From positions 1,302,001-1,366,000 of the forward strand of contig NZ_AP024600.1 in assembly GCF_036322585.1 (NCBI RefSeq): a stretch of DNA of 64,000 nt, read 5' to 3'. This DNA comes from Luteolibacter sp. LG18. GTDB taxonomy: Bacteria > Verrucomicrobiota > Verrucomicrobiia > Verrucomicrobiales > Akkermansiaceae. Both the position numbers and the translations under genes were made by a program. This document shows, piece by piece, positions 38,355-46,313 of the stretch. Position 1 is the stretch's first letter. Every line of letters starts with the position of its first letter. The notes under the pieces are model-generated. The model was not told where the DNA came from. It was given only the letters and a program-made list of their open reading frames with translations, and did not search any database.

Positions 38355-38425
38355 GGAAAAAAGGCGGCAGCATCAATAGATAAAATTTGTGCAATCAAAC
38401 TTCCGCGCCGTTCGTCTCACCTCAC

Positions 38426-38914
38426 ATGAACGCCGCGTCCATCGTCCCAATTGCCTCACGCGGTTATGGTAGGCTTGCTCACATCGCGGATCACCTCCGG
38501 TCGCCGCTGTTGCTCGCGGTGCGTCTTTATTGGGGCTGGCAGTTCTTCATCACTGGGCAGGGCAAGCTGACGAATCTCCCGAAGGTCGCGGGATTCTTCA
38601 AGGATCTGGGCATTCCATTGCCAATGTTCAATGCGGTGCTCGCAGCCACCACGGAGTGCGTCGGAGGACTGCTGCTGATGGTCGGCCTTTGCTCACGCAT
38701 CACCTCCATTCCGCTGATCATCACGATGGTGGTGGCCTATCTGACGGCGGATTCGGAAGCCGTGAAGGCGATCTGGTCGGACTCGAACGGGTTCGTTACC
38801 GCCGCACCGTTTCTCTTCCTTTTCATTTCCCTGCTGGTGCTCGTCTTCGGCCCCGGCGCCTTTTCCATTGATCATCTTCTCGCCCGAAAATTCGGGAAGG
38901 GCAAGCTGCCCTGA
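38426..38914 (+). CDS. DoxX-family membrane protein
   Basis: The ATG at 38426 gives 162 residues; the open frame extends a little upstream but lacks a good alternative. Four hydrophobic segments are seen with the DoxX pattern LLLAVRLYWGWQFFITGQGKL...FFKDLGIPLP...ECVGGLLLMVGLCSRI. DoxX proteins are small membrane components associated with redox processes and are frequent in bufferin-type gene clusters. It is the first gene of the plus-strand operon, 102 bases before the precursor peptide gene. Confidence 0.85.
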   Translation: MNAASIVPIASRGYGRLAHIADHLRSPLLLAVRLYWGWQFFITGQGKLTNLPKVAGFFKDLGIPLPMFNAVLAATTECVGGLLLMVGLCSRITSIPLIITMVVAYLTADSEAVKAIWSDSNGFVTAAPFLFLFISLLVLVFGPGAFSIDHLLARKFGKGKLP

Positions 38915-39016
38915 AATGAAAAAAACTTCATCCGCCGGAGATGCCGAGTGGTTTCTTCATGCGGGCGAACCACCCCGGTCACGACCGGAAAAAACCAAAA
39001 GCAAAACGAACGAACC

Positions 39017-39322
39017 ATGAAAACCAACAACGCAATCATCGCCGGTGCCGCCCTTACGGGTATCCTCACCGGTGGCTTCGCCACCACCGCCAAGGCTGCC
39101 TCCAGCTCGGACAAGAGCGGTGCGGCATTCTCCGCAGGCGTACAGGCCGCGGACTCCGGTGACACCCACGACTGCAAGGGCAAGAACTCCTGTAAGAACA
39201 AGGGTGGCTGCAAGAGCGGCGACAACGGCTGCGCCGGCAAGAACTCCTGCAAGGGCAAGGGCGGCTGTGCCATGAAGGACGGCAAGCCCGTCCACAAGGA
39301 AAAGGGCGCTGACAAGGCCTGA
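39017..39322 (+). CDS. bufA: Bufferin-like Cys-rich RiPP precursor (BufA1/DUF2282-type)
   Basis: The ATG at 39017 gives 101 residues. Residues 1-27 form a signal peptide (IIAGAALTGILTGGF...AKA). The C-terminal half contains six cysteines at 53, 59, 65, 72, 78 and 84, arranged as two copies of C-x-GKNSCK-x-KGGC. Precursors with this CKGKNSCKGKGGC signature are modified on cysteine by a DUF692 (MNIO) enzyme with a DUF2063 partner and are exported as copper-binding bufferins in Caulobacter and others. Both enzyme genes follow directly. The duplication of the Cys unit is notable. Copper buffering is inferred from the family; the metal is not shown here. Confidence 0.8.
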   Translation: MKTNNAIIAGAALTGILTGGFATTAKAASSSDKSGAAFSAGVQAADSGDTHDCKGKNSCKNKGGCKSGDNGCAGKNSCKGKGGCAMKDGKPVHKEKGADKA

Positions 39323-39337
39323 TCTCCCGGCTGCGCA

Positions 39338-39376
39338 GGCCCCGGTCATCCTTGACCGGGGCCTTCGTTTTCTCTT
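39338..39376 (+). terminator. Strong intrinsic terminator between precursor and modification genes
   Basis: GGCCCCGGTCA (39338-39348), loop TCCT and TGACCGGGGCC (39353-39363) form a perfect 11-bp stem followed by TTCGTTTTCTCTT. It starts 16 bases after the precursor stop and would lower expression of the enzyme genes relative to the peptide. Confidence 0.9.
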
Positions 39377-39389
39377 CAAATCAAAGGTC

Positions 39390-40256
39390 ATGGCCGCCTC
39401 CCGTTTCAACAACCACTCGGACTACGGCATTGGGATCGGACTCCGCATTCCCCACTACCAGCATATTCTCCAGGAGAAGCCGGTGGTGGATTGGTTTGAG
39501 ATCATTTCCGAGAACTACATGGCAGAGGGCGGGCGGCCACTCGCCGTGCTCGACCAGATCCTCGAGCAGTACAGAGTGGTGCAGCACGGCGTTTCCATGT
39601 ACTTTGGAAACAGCGCACGCCCGAACCGGGACCATCTCAAGAAGCTGAAGAGGCTCACCAAACGCACCAAGACCCCATGGGTCAGCGATCATCTCTGCTG
39701 GGGCAGCGTGGACGGTCGATTCACCCACGATCTACTGCCCATGCCTTACACTTGGGAAGCGGTGAAGACCACCGCCCGCAACATCCGCGAGGTGCAGGAC
39801 TATCTCGAACTACCCGTGGCGGTGGAGAACGTCAGCAGCTACGCCGAGTTCCACCTTTCAGAAATGACGGAATGGGAATTCCTCAACGAAGTGGTGGAGG
39901 AGGCCGACTGCGGCATCCTGCTGGACGTGAATAATATTTATGTCTCTTCCCGCAACCACGGTTTCGACCCGATGGATTATGTGAACTCGGTGCCAGCCGG
40001 GCGGGTCGCACAGACCCACATCGCGGGGCACACCGAGTTCAAGAAGTACATCCTCGATACCCACGACCACCCGGTGATCGATCCGGTATGGGCGCTCTAC
40101 GAGCGCGCCATCGAGCGCTGCGGCCGGGTCGCCACGCTGCTGGAGTGGGACGACAACATCCCCACCTTCGACGAAGTCCACGCCGAGGCACTCAAAGCCA
40201 ACCGATATCTCCCCGATGCCATCGTCCAAGAAGCAACTGCCACCCACGAAGCCTGA
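39390..40256 (+). CDS. bufB: DUF692 multinuclear non-heme iron enzyme (BufB/MNIO)
   Basis: The protein is 288 residues, with AAAGG before the ATG. Family features are GIGIGLRIPHY, FEIISENYM, HGVSMYFG, SDHLCW, VENVSSY, LLDVNNIYVSSRNHG, THIAGH and LEWDDNIP; the conserved His, Asp, Glu and Asn residues form the di- or tri-iron site. DUF692 enzymes such as MbnB and BufB oxidatively rearrange cysteines of a precursor peptide into oxazolone- or thiooxazole-type rings. The gene follows the Cys-rich precursor after a terminator and overlaps the DUF2063 partner gene. Assignment to bufferin maturation rests on this context. Confidence 0.9.
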   Translation: MAASRFNNHSDYGIGIGLRIPHYQHILQEKPVVDWFEIISENYMAEGGRPLAVLDQILEQYRVVQHGVSMYFGNSARPNRDHLKKLKRLTKRTKTPWVSDHLCWGSVDGRFTHDLLPMPYTWEAVKTTARNIREVQDYLELPVAVENVSSYAEFHLSEMTEWEFLNEVVEEADCGILLDVNNIYVSSRNHGFDPMDYVNSVPAGRVAQTHIAGHTEFKKYILDTHDHPVIDPVWALYERAIERCGRVATLLEWDDNIPTFDEVHAEALKANRYLPDAIVQEATATHEA

Positions 40257-41124
40257 GACTACGCTCGCGGATTTTCAGGCCGCGATGGCCCATGCCGTCA
40301 TGCGTCCGCTGGGGCCGGGGGATAGGATGCGCCGCGAAAACCGAGCCGTGGCGAATGATCTGATCAAGCCTAACGACCGCCTCACCTCACCGGACCGGTT
40401 GCAGATCTACAACCAGCAGTACTGGTGGCGGCTGCTCAGTGGATTCTCGGACGATTTCCGCGGACTGCGCGCCGTGCTCGGGCAGCGCAAGTTCGACAAG
40501 CTGGCCATCGCCTACCTTCACGAGTGCGGTTCCCATTCGTGGAATCTCCGTGACCTGGGCAGCCGCCTCGGCCAGTTCCTCACAGGGCATCCGGAAACCA
40601 TCACGCCCCACGGGATGCTGGCCACTGAAATGGCCGCCGTGGAATGGGCACGCGTGATCGCCTTTGATGGTGAGCAACGTCCCAAGTTGGACGCGGAGGA
40701 ATTCGTGACACGGCAGCCGGAGAGCATGGTTCTAGATGTTCAACCCTATATTTCACTGCTGGAACTGCGTTACCCCATCGACTCCCTGTTGAAACGCCTG
40801 AAGCACGCGGAAAACGCACCGGCAAGCAATGCGGTTTCCCGGAACACCACTCCGAGGCCCCTGCGGTTGGCTGCGAAACCATTGCAATCGCCGTTACATC
40901 TGGCTGTTCATCGTTCGAATCTCTCAGTGTTCTACAAGCGAATCGAACCTGAGGCCTTCCATCTGCTGAAGGAGCTTCGCGACGGGGTGTCCTTGGAGGA
41001 GGCATGCGGCATCGCCTTCGCGGCGTCATTCGATCCCGCAGAGGTAATCGCTGAAAAGGTCCGTAATTGGTTCGCCGCATGGATGTCTTTCGGGTGGCTC
41101 TGCGAAAGAACGCCGGAAGCTTGA
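40216..41124 (+). CDS. bufC: DUF2063-family partner of the DUF692 enzyme (BufC-like)
   Basis: The protein is 302 residues; its start at 40216 overlaps the end of the DUF692 gene by 41 bases, implying translational coupling. The N-terminal DUF2063 domain (about 18-120) is recognised by LADFQAAMAHAVMRPL, RLQIYNQQYWWRLLSGFSDDF and the GS..WNLRDLGSRLGQFL segment. The C-terminal half (about 200-300) ends in a winged-helix-like region seen in BufC/MbnC-type proteins. Such partners recognise the leader of the precursor and deliver it to the DUF692 enzyme. Confidence 0.88.
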   Translation: MPSSKKQLPPTKPETTLADFQAAMAHAVMRPLGPGDRMRRENRAVANDLIKPNDRLTSPDRLQIYNQQYWWRLLSGFSDDFRGLRAVLGQRKFDKLAIAYLHECGSHSWNLRDLGSRLGQFLTGHPETITPHGMLATEMAAVEWARVIAFDGEQRPKLDAEEFVTRQPESMVLDVQPYISLLELRYPIDSLLKRLKHAENAPASNAVSRNTTPRPLRLAAKPLQSPLHLAVHRSNLSVFYKRIEPEAFHLLKELRDGVSLEEACGIAFAASFDPAEVIAEKVRNWFAAWMSFGWLCERTPEA

Positions 41125-41141
41125 CCGACTCAAACCGCTGC

Positions 41142-41311
41142 TCAGAGAGTTGACGCATCAGGAATGTCCTGTATGACCTCACTGTTCTCGGGGATGTCGT
41201 TGTTTCGCACCCGCTCGATCCATTCCTGATGCAGATCCCTCGTCCACTTCGCCATCACCACGATGGCGACTCCATTGTCTTTCAGACAGCCTCCAAGTGA
41301 AAGTATTGAGA
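41142..41311 (-). pseudogene. Possible 3' gene remnant of unknown family
   Basis: The minus frame reads LFSILSLGGCLKDNGVA, then IVVMAKWTRDLHQEWIERVR and NNDIPENSEVIQDIPDASTL before a TGA at 41142-41144. Composition is protein-like, but an in-frame TAG at about 41311 closes it upstream and there is no good start except an internal ATG at 41255. It sits between the bufC stop and the end of the HupE gene. It may be a gene fragment or a tiny gene; I do not recognise the family. Confidence 0.35.
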
Positions 41312-41338
41312 ATAGGAGCTATTTTTCTCCATTGCTCA

Positions 41339-42424
41339 TTAGCCTTCCATCACCCGCTGGAAGAACCAGAACGCTCCCGCCGCTGTGACGCAGACCGAAG
41401 CCGTCGCAATGAGGTGCTGCGAAACGACGGGCCTCCGCACGCGGACATAGGCAAGGAGGGGTGCGACGGTGAGGACGATGCAGGCCTGGCCGATTTCGAC
41501 ACCACTGTTGAACGCGAAGAGAGACCAACCGAGCGCCTCACGCGGCAGCATCATTTCCTGAAGGGCGTTGGCGAAGCCGAAACCGTGGATGAGGCCGAAG
41601 CAGAACGCGAAGATCATCCGCGGATCGTGTTTTTTGTTTTTTCCCAGCAGCGCGTGAATACCCACGAAAACGATGCTCAGGGCGATCACCGGCTCGATGA
41701 CGGATGCTGGCGGGCTGAGAATGTGGAAGGTGGCAAGCCCCAGGGTGATGCTGTGGGCGACGGTGAAGCAGGTAACGATCTTCATCAGGTGACCGAGACT
41801 GCCGCCCAGTAGCAGCAACCCGACCACGAAGAGGATGTGGTCGGGCCCGATGAAGATATGGTGCACGCCTTCATAAACAAACTGCTTCACCACCGATCCG
41901 ATGCTCTGGTGTGAGCTGGCATCGAAGTCGAACGACGTGCGCTCCCCTTCGAAAATCTCCTGCCGCAGGAGAGTGTCCCCCAGGTAGATGTTCAGAAACG
42001 TCTTGTGGCGCGTGTCGTAGGGAAACAGCTGGCATTGGACGTGAACTCCCGCAGGGGAGGTGGCCCATGGATAGTGGAAGGTCAGGCGCAGGTCGCGCTT
42101 CTCGGGTACGGGCGAGATATCGGTCAGGGTGCCAGCAAGAATGAGTCCATCGGCCGCCAACTCGATCCGCGAAGTGACGAGATCGGAGAGGGCCTTGCGT
42201 TGTTCCTCGATCGTTTTCGGTTGGAGCAGCATGCCAGGCTCCACGGACGGCAGGTAGTGGGCGAGATCGGTGTTGGAGGCGGTTACGCTGGCTTCAATGC
42301 CGGTGGCGCTCAGTTTCAAGTCGATGAAACTGGTCGGCTCGTCATGGGCAGCCACCCGTCCGAGCAGCAGCAAGGCGGCGAGAGCAATCCGTTTGGCGAA
42401 GCTGGGACGGGAGGGCGTGTTCAT
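41339..42424 (-). CDS. HupE/UreJ-family membrane protein
   Basis: The protein is 361 residues. A signal peptide (about 1-26) precedes a periplasmic domain (about 27-185), then six or seven helices carrying the HupE/UreJ-2 histidine motifs HHIFIGPDHILFVVGLL, FTVAHSITLGLA and GLIHGFGFA. HupE/UreJ proteins are nickel or cobalt transport-like; this long subfamily with an extracytoplasmic domain occurs next to DUF4331 proteins, and its substrate is unsettled. The start overlaps the stop of the upstream TPR gene by 4 bases, so the two are translationally coupled. Confidence 0.85.
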   Translation of the reverse strand: MNTPSRPSFAKRIALAALLLLGRVAAHDEPTSFIDLKLSATGIEASVTASNTDLAHYLPSVEPGMLLQPKTIEEQRKALSDLVTSRIELAADGLILAGTLTDISPVPEKRDLRLTFHYPWATSPAGVHVQCQLFPYDTRHKTFLNIYLGDTLLRQEIFEGERTSFDFDASSHQSIGSVVKQFVYEGVHHIFIGPDHILFVVGLLLLGGSLGHLMKIVTCFTVAHSITLGLATFHILSPPASVIEPVIALSIVFVGIHALLGKNKKHDPRMIFAFCFGLIHGFGFANALQEMMLPREALGWSLFAFNSGVEIGQACIVLTVAPLLAYVRVRRPVVSQHLIATASVCVTAAGAFWFFQRVMEG

Positions 42425-43860
42425 CGATCTTCCTTGCTGGCGGTGGGCGGCAGTTTGTTGACCGCAGAGGCCTTGTTGGTCGTGTATTGGGCCAACGCCT
42501 TCGCGGCGATCGGGGCCTGGAGCGCGTCGAATTGAGGATTGAGACTCAGTGCCAGTTCCAGGTGCTTGCGGGCGGAGGAGCGGTCACCGGCGGCTGCCGC
42601 GATCATGCCAGCGTGGTAGTGCATTTCCGGGGAGGGCGTGTGGCGGGCGAGCGCGCGCTTCATCGTTTCGATGGCGTAGGGCAGATCGCCGCTCTTGAAA
42701 TACACCCAGGCAAGCACGTCGGCTTCAAGCACGTTGGTGGTGAGCTTGTGCTGTTCGGCCAGGCGGAGGGCCTCGACCGGATTGCGATCATGGTCGGCGA
42801 AGAACTTGGCCATCTGGGTGTGGTCATGCACACCGGTGGCCACATGGTTGGCGTGAATCGATTCCACCTGGGTGTAGCATTTTTCAGCTTCTTCCTTTTC
42901 GCCCTGAATGGCGTGGAGATCGCCGATGGCGGCGAGAGCCTCCTGGTTGGGACCGGCTTCGAGCAGCGTGTTGTAGAATTTGATCGCGGCTGGATAATCG
43001 TGCTGCGCGGCAGCGATCTTGCCTGCCGCAAGGAGTACGTGGGCATTGCGGGAATCCGTCTTGATCGCGGGTTCGAGCGTTTGTGCGGCGGCACCCAGCG
43101 CACCGTCGTTGAAATACATCATTGCAAGCTTCGCACGGCACCAGGCGGTGTTTTCCGCGAATGGTGCCCCGGAGCGGATGGCGGTTTCCATCAGTGCCAC
43201 GGCTTTGGTGCGGTCGCCGCAGATCCACAGGAGATAGGAGCCGCGGCTCCATGAAGAGAGATCGGGGCGGAGGTCCATCATCTTCTGATACTCCTGGTAA
43301 GCCTGGTCGTAGTTGCCGAGCTCCAGGGCTGCATCCCCGATGATGCCGTGGGCGGCGATGCCATTCGGATCGACGGCGAGGGCCTTGTTCGCCCATTCAA
43401 TGCTCTGGTCGAAGGTGTGGCGTCCTCCGGTCACCCACGCCATGCCGGTCATCGCATCCACGCTTTTGGGATCGATCCCGAGCGCGTGCTGGTAGGTGAT
43501 CTCGGCGAGATCATAGAAACTTTGATCCGCGGTATCGCGCAGCTTCTGGGCGAGGGTGTCGCCCAGGTTCACCCACATGGCGGCGGTCCCGGGTTTCTTG
43601 CGGGCTTTTTCGAGAGCAGCGGCCAGCGCCTTGTCGGTGAGAGACTCAGAGGCAGGTGCGGGGATTTTCGCGAAGATCTGTTCTGCGGTAAGAATAGGGG
43701 TGACAGGGGCAGCGGGGGCCGCAGTGGCTTCCTGGTGCCCGGCAGGAGCTCGCAAAAGTAGCGCGCAAACAAGGGCGGCGGCGATCGCAAGGACAGCCGC
43801 CACGATGCGCGGGGTCCGGCGGATCGGTGCCGAACCGGATTCTGTTTCGGTGGAGTTCAT
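42421..43860 (-). CDS. TPR-repeat protein, membrane-anchored
   Basis: The ATG at 43860 (MNSTETESGSAPIRR) gives 479 residues; the frame is open upstream to 44136 inside the DUF4331 gene but is not protein-like there. An N-terminal membrane helix (about 18-38, IVAAVLAIAAALVCALLL) is followed by tetratricopeptide repeats from about 100 to the end (ALGIDPKSVDAMTGMAW, ALAVDPNGIAAHGIIGDAALELG and others). It probably acts as a periplasmic scaffold. It sits between the DUF4331 and HupE genes on one strand, a recurring trio. Confidence 0.85.
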   Translation of the reverse strand: MNSTETESGSAPIRRTPRIVAAVLAIAAALVCALLLRAPAGHQEATAAPAAPVTPILTAEQIFAKIPAPASESLTDKALAAALEKARKKPGTAAMWVNLGDTLAQKLRDTADQSFYDLAEITYQHALGIDPKSVDAMTGMAWVTGGRHTFDQSIEWANKALAVDPNGIAAHGIIGDAALELGNYDQAYQEYQKMMDLRPDLSSWSRGSYLLWICGDRTKAVALMETAIRSGAPFAENTAWCRAKLAMMYFNDGALGAAAQTLEPAIKTDSRNAHVLLAAGKIAAAQHDYPAAIKFYNTLLEAGPNQEALAAIGDLHAIQGEKEEAEKCYTQVESIHANHVATGVHDHTQMAKFFADHDRNPVEALRLAEQHKLTTNVLEADVLAWVYFKSGDLPYAIETMKRALARHTPSPEMHYHAGMIAAAAGDRSSARKHLELALSLNPQFDALQAPIAAKALAQYTTNKASAVNKLPPTASKEDR

Positions 43861-43957
43861 GGCGGCGGGAAAGAGGAACAGAGGAAAGGCGTGAAGGCGC
43901 CGGCCGCTCCTGTTTGAAGCGACCGGTGCCAGGGGGGGGCATGCAAGAAGAGAGCGA

Positions 43958-45520
43958 TCAGAATCCGACGTTGGGGCCGGAGTCCTTGCTATTGGCCGGA
44001 CCCGCGTGCGGGGTGGCGGCATAGGGGAACGTCTGGTTATAAACCTGGTCGTTGGATGAGACGTTGTCGCCCACCACCGTGATCGTGCTGAACGTCGGGC
44101 CACTGGCGACGGCGGTGAGTGCGATGTCGACCACATCGTCCCCGAAACGACGGCCGTTGGGCCAACCGGAAGGGATCATGGCACCGGACGAAGTGGCGAC
44201 GGTATCGCTGCCAATGAAGCTGAGGCGGTTGAATCCTGGCTCGCCGGAAACATGAACAGGGCCGGTCGTGGTGTTCACGCGGATCACGTCCGGAATGAAA
44301 ACGCCGACGAGGTCCGCACGGTTTGTGGTCTGGAATTGGGTGCCATACACCGCGTTGATGAGCACCGCGATCTCCGGATTGCTCGCGTACTTGGCGAACA
44401 ACTTAGCATCCGTTTTAGGTGAAGTGCGGTTGTAGTTGTCCTTGTCCGCGATGGCCACCAGCACTTCGTTGAAAAGCGGGTTAGCCAGACGGTTGACCTG
44501 CACCCATGCACCCGACGCGACGTCATCGCCATTCGCGCTCCGCAGCGTCAATCGTGGGCGGCTGACCGATGCGTAAACACCCACACCGGTGCTCGCGGGC
44601 TGCAGCGCACCCGTGTAAGGGAAACTCGGGAGATCGGCGAGAGGAATGACGATGGAGTAGGTGAGGACATTGTAGCCCTTGAAGCCATCGACGCCGTTGC
44701 CATCCTGGCCGAGGCCGTCGGCAAGTGAACCGTTGTTGTCCAGAATACGTGATTCCAGCAGGTCGAAGATGCCCGGGGTATCGGCATAAAAGCCATCTTC
44801 CCGCGGGCCGGCGAAGACCGTCGTCCCTCCGGCGAGATCATAGACGGTTTGAAAGGTGTAGGGGTCCAGTTCGGCACGGGTGGTGGCACCGGAAACCGCA
44901 GCACCGGCGTCGTCATTGTAAAGAGGGGTGGTGTTGATGCCGACGTTCGGTGGTGGGACCAACAGGGGAGTGGACTTGCTGTTGAGCGTGGTCTTCTTGT
45001 TGCCGACCGTTTTCACGACGGTGTAGGATTGCACGAAGTTCTGCCGCGCATCGCCCACCGTCTGGATGGGACCAATCTCCGCGCCGCGACCGTAGCGGAG
45101 GATCGTGTCCGTGTTCTTATAGTTTCCGGCGTCGGCCGAAACGGCAGAGAATCGGAAATCGTAGCGCTGGGCTTCGATACCGGTGGTCGGGTTGGTGATG
45201 TGGATGCTGTAGAGTGCGTCCGGAGAGAACGCGTCGTACATCGAACCATCGCCGGGTTCCGAAAATGGGCGGACGGCGACGGAAACGACCAGGACTTTCT
45301 CACCGGTCGGCCGCGTGCGAACGAAGGCGTAGACATCCGTCAGGTTGGCCTGGGGATCCAGCTTGATGAGGGGGGCATCGCTGTGGCTGGAAGCCGAGGC
45401 AAGCGGAGCGAGACTGAGGAATCCACCGGCCGCGAGAGCGGCACCGGCGATCGCCGTGAAGGCCTTCGGGGCCTTGGAGATGCGGACATTGCGGCCGCTC
45501 GGGTGATAATATTTCTTCAT
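43958..45520 (-). CDS. DUF4331-family exported protein
   Basis: The ATG at 45520 (MKKYYHPSGRNVRIS) gives 520 residues; a start at 45538 adds six residues. A signal-peptide-like segment (about 22-44) leads into the family's invariant ASSHSDAPLI, then DVYAFVR, VRPFSEPGDGS and YTYSIVIPLADLP-like segments. DUF4331 proteins are secreted, of unknown biochemical function, and often lie with TPR and HupE genes, as here. An inverted repeat (45572-45593) lies about 50 bases upstream of the start and may be an operator. Confidence 0.85.
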   Translation of the reverse strand: MKKYYHPSGRNVRISKAPKAFTAIAGAALAAGGFLSLAPLASASSHSDAPLIKLDPQANLTDVYAFVRTRPTGEKVLVVSVAVRPFSEPGDGSMYDAFSPDALYSIHITNPTTGIEAQRYDFRFSAVSADAGNYKNTDTILRYGRGAEIGPIQTVGDARQNFVQSYTVVKTVGNKKTTLNSKSTPLLVPPPNVGINTTPLYNDDAGAAVSGATTRAELDPYTFQTVYDLAGGTTVFAGPREDGFYADTPGIFDLLESRILDNNGSLADGLGQDGNGVDGFKGYNVLTYSIVIPLADLPSFPYTGALQPASTGVGVYASVSRPRLTLRSANGDDVASGAWVQVNRLANPLFNEVLVAIADKDNYNRTSPKTDAKLFAKYASNPEIAVLINAVYGTQFQTTNRADLVGVFIPDVIRVNTTTGPVHVSGEPGFNRLSFIGSDTVATSSGAMIPSGWPNGRRFGDDVVDIALTAVASGPTFSTITVVGDNVSSNDQVYNQTFPYAATPHAGPANSKDSGPNVGF

Positions 45521-45571
45521 AGTGGTCTTCTGTTGCAAGCCGGTTCGGATTGGCGTCCGTTCGGGCTTTTT

Positions 45572-45593
45572 TCCAATCGACCAATAGATTGGA
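45572..45593 (-). promoter_or_regulatory. Inverted repeat upstream of the DUF4331 operon
   Basis: TCCAATC (45572-45578), an 8-nt spacer and GATTGGA (45587-45593) form a perfect 7-bp dyad 52 bases upstream of the minus-strand start at 45520. On the coding strand it is followed by A-rich, not T-rich, sequence, so an operator fits better than a terminator. Confidence 0.4.
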
Positions 45594-45627
45594 CTGATCT
45601 ACCGGTCTCGCCCATCCACCGGTGGCA

Positions 45628-46068
45628 TCAATGACGCATGGGGCTATATCGGATTCTAGAAGGCAGGCTCGCGTGATCCGTGAGGCGGGGAGACGTACCG
45701 CGATTTTTTAGCCCCAGAGGACGTCTCCAAATGGATCGAAATCTAGTCGATCGATAGGAACCTGCGAGGTGTGAGTCGCGAGGCGGCGGCCTTGCTGGCG
45801 TTTCTGGTCGCAGGGGGTGAAGACCGGGGACATTGAAGGTATGCCACTTCATCTCCCAACCTGAACCCGTGAATTCGGCGTAGACGGTGAGGGCCTTGTC
45901 TGGAAGGAGATCGATGAACGCGGAACTCTGCCCGCGCTTGTTGGTTTTGAGGCTCACATTCAGGACTGGAAACTCCCAGTTTTTGGAAAAGGCCTCCGGT
46001 TCCGTGAAAATGAGGTCATTCAGCCTAATCGAAGGACGAGCATTCGTCATTTCCTTCATGCTGCCCAT
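45628..46068 (-). CDS. Hypothetical protein, possibly eroded
   Basis: The frame encodes 146 residues. The first ~85 (ARPSIRLNDLIFTEPEAF..., AFIDLLPDKALTVYAEF, GWEMKWHTFNVPG) look like a real protein, while the rest is Arg/Pro-rich and resembles out-of-frame translation, suggesting decay or a frameshift. No family recognised. It lies directly beside the LOG fragment at 46088, that is, at the accessory/core junction. Confidence 0.3.
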   Translation of the reverse strand: MGSMKEMTNARPSIRLNDLIFTEPEAFSKNWEFPVLNVSLKTNKRGQSSAFIDLLPDKALTVYAEFTGSGWEMKWHTFNVPGLHPLRPETPARPPPRDSHLAGSYRSTRFRSIWRRPLGLKNRGTSPRLTDHASLPSRIRYSPMRH

Positions 46069-46087
46069 CTCCCAAAGCTGAAACCGT

Positions 46088-46306
46088 ATGGGGAAGGACT
46101 ACTGGCAGCCGCTCGTCGACTTCCTCTACAAGATGGCGGAGGAAGGCACCATCAGCCCGGAGGACCCGGACATCGTGTTCTTCACCGACGACGTCGACGA
46201 AGCGGTGGCCCACCTCCAGCGCCACGCCGTCCGCCAGTTCGGCCTGCGGAAACGGCGGCTGCCGAAACCGATGCCGCTGCTCGACGAACAGGCGCTGGCG
46301 AAGTGA
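46088..46306 (+). pseudogene. C-terminal fragment of a LOG-family gene
   Basis: These 72 codons (MGKDYWQPLVDFLYKMAEEG...) align throughout with the last 74 residues of the LOG protein at 19104-19922, with scattered differences such as TISPE for TVSPQ and DEAVAHLQ for EEAVAELQ. The Rossmann core with the PGGxGTxxE loop is missing. The DNA is GC-richer than the full copy, like the genes to its right, so this is probably the remnant of the native chromosomal copy. Its broken 5' edge at about 46085 marks the boundary of the accessory region. Confidence 0.85.
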
Positions 46307-46313
46307 CCGCCGC

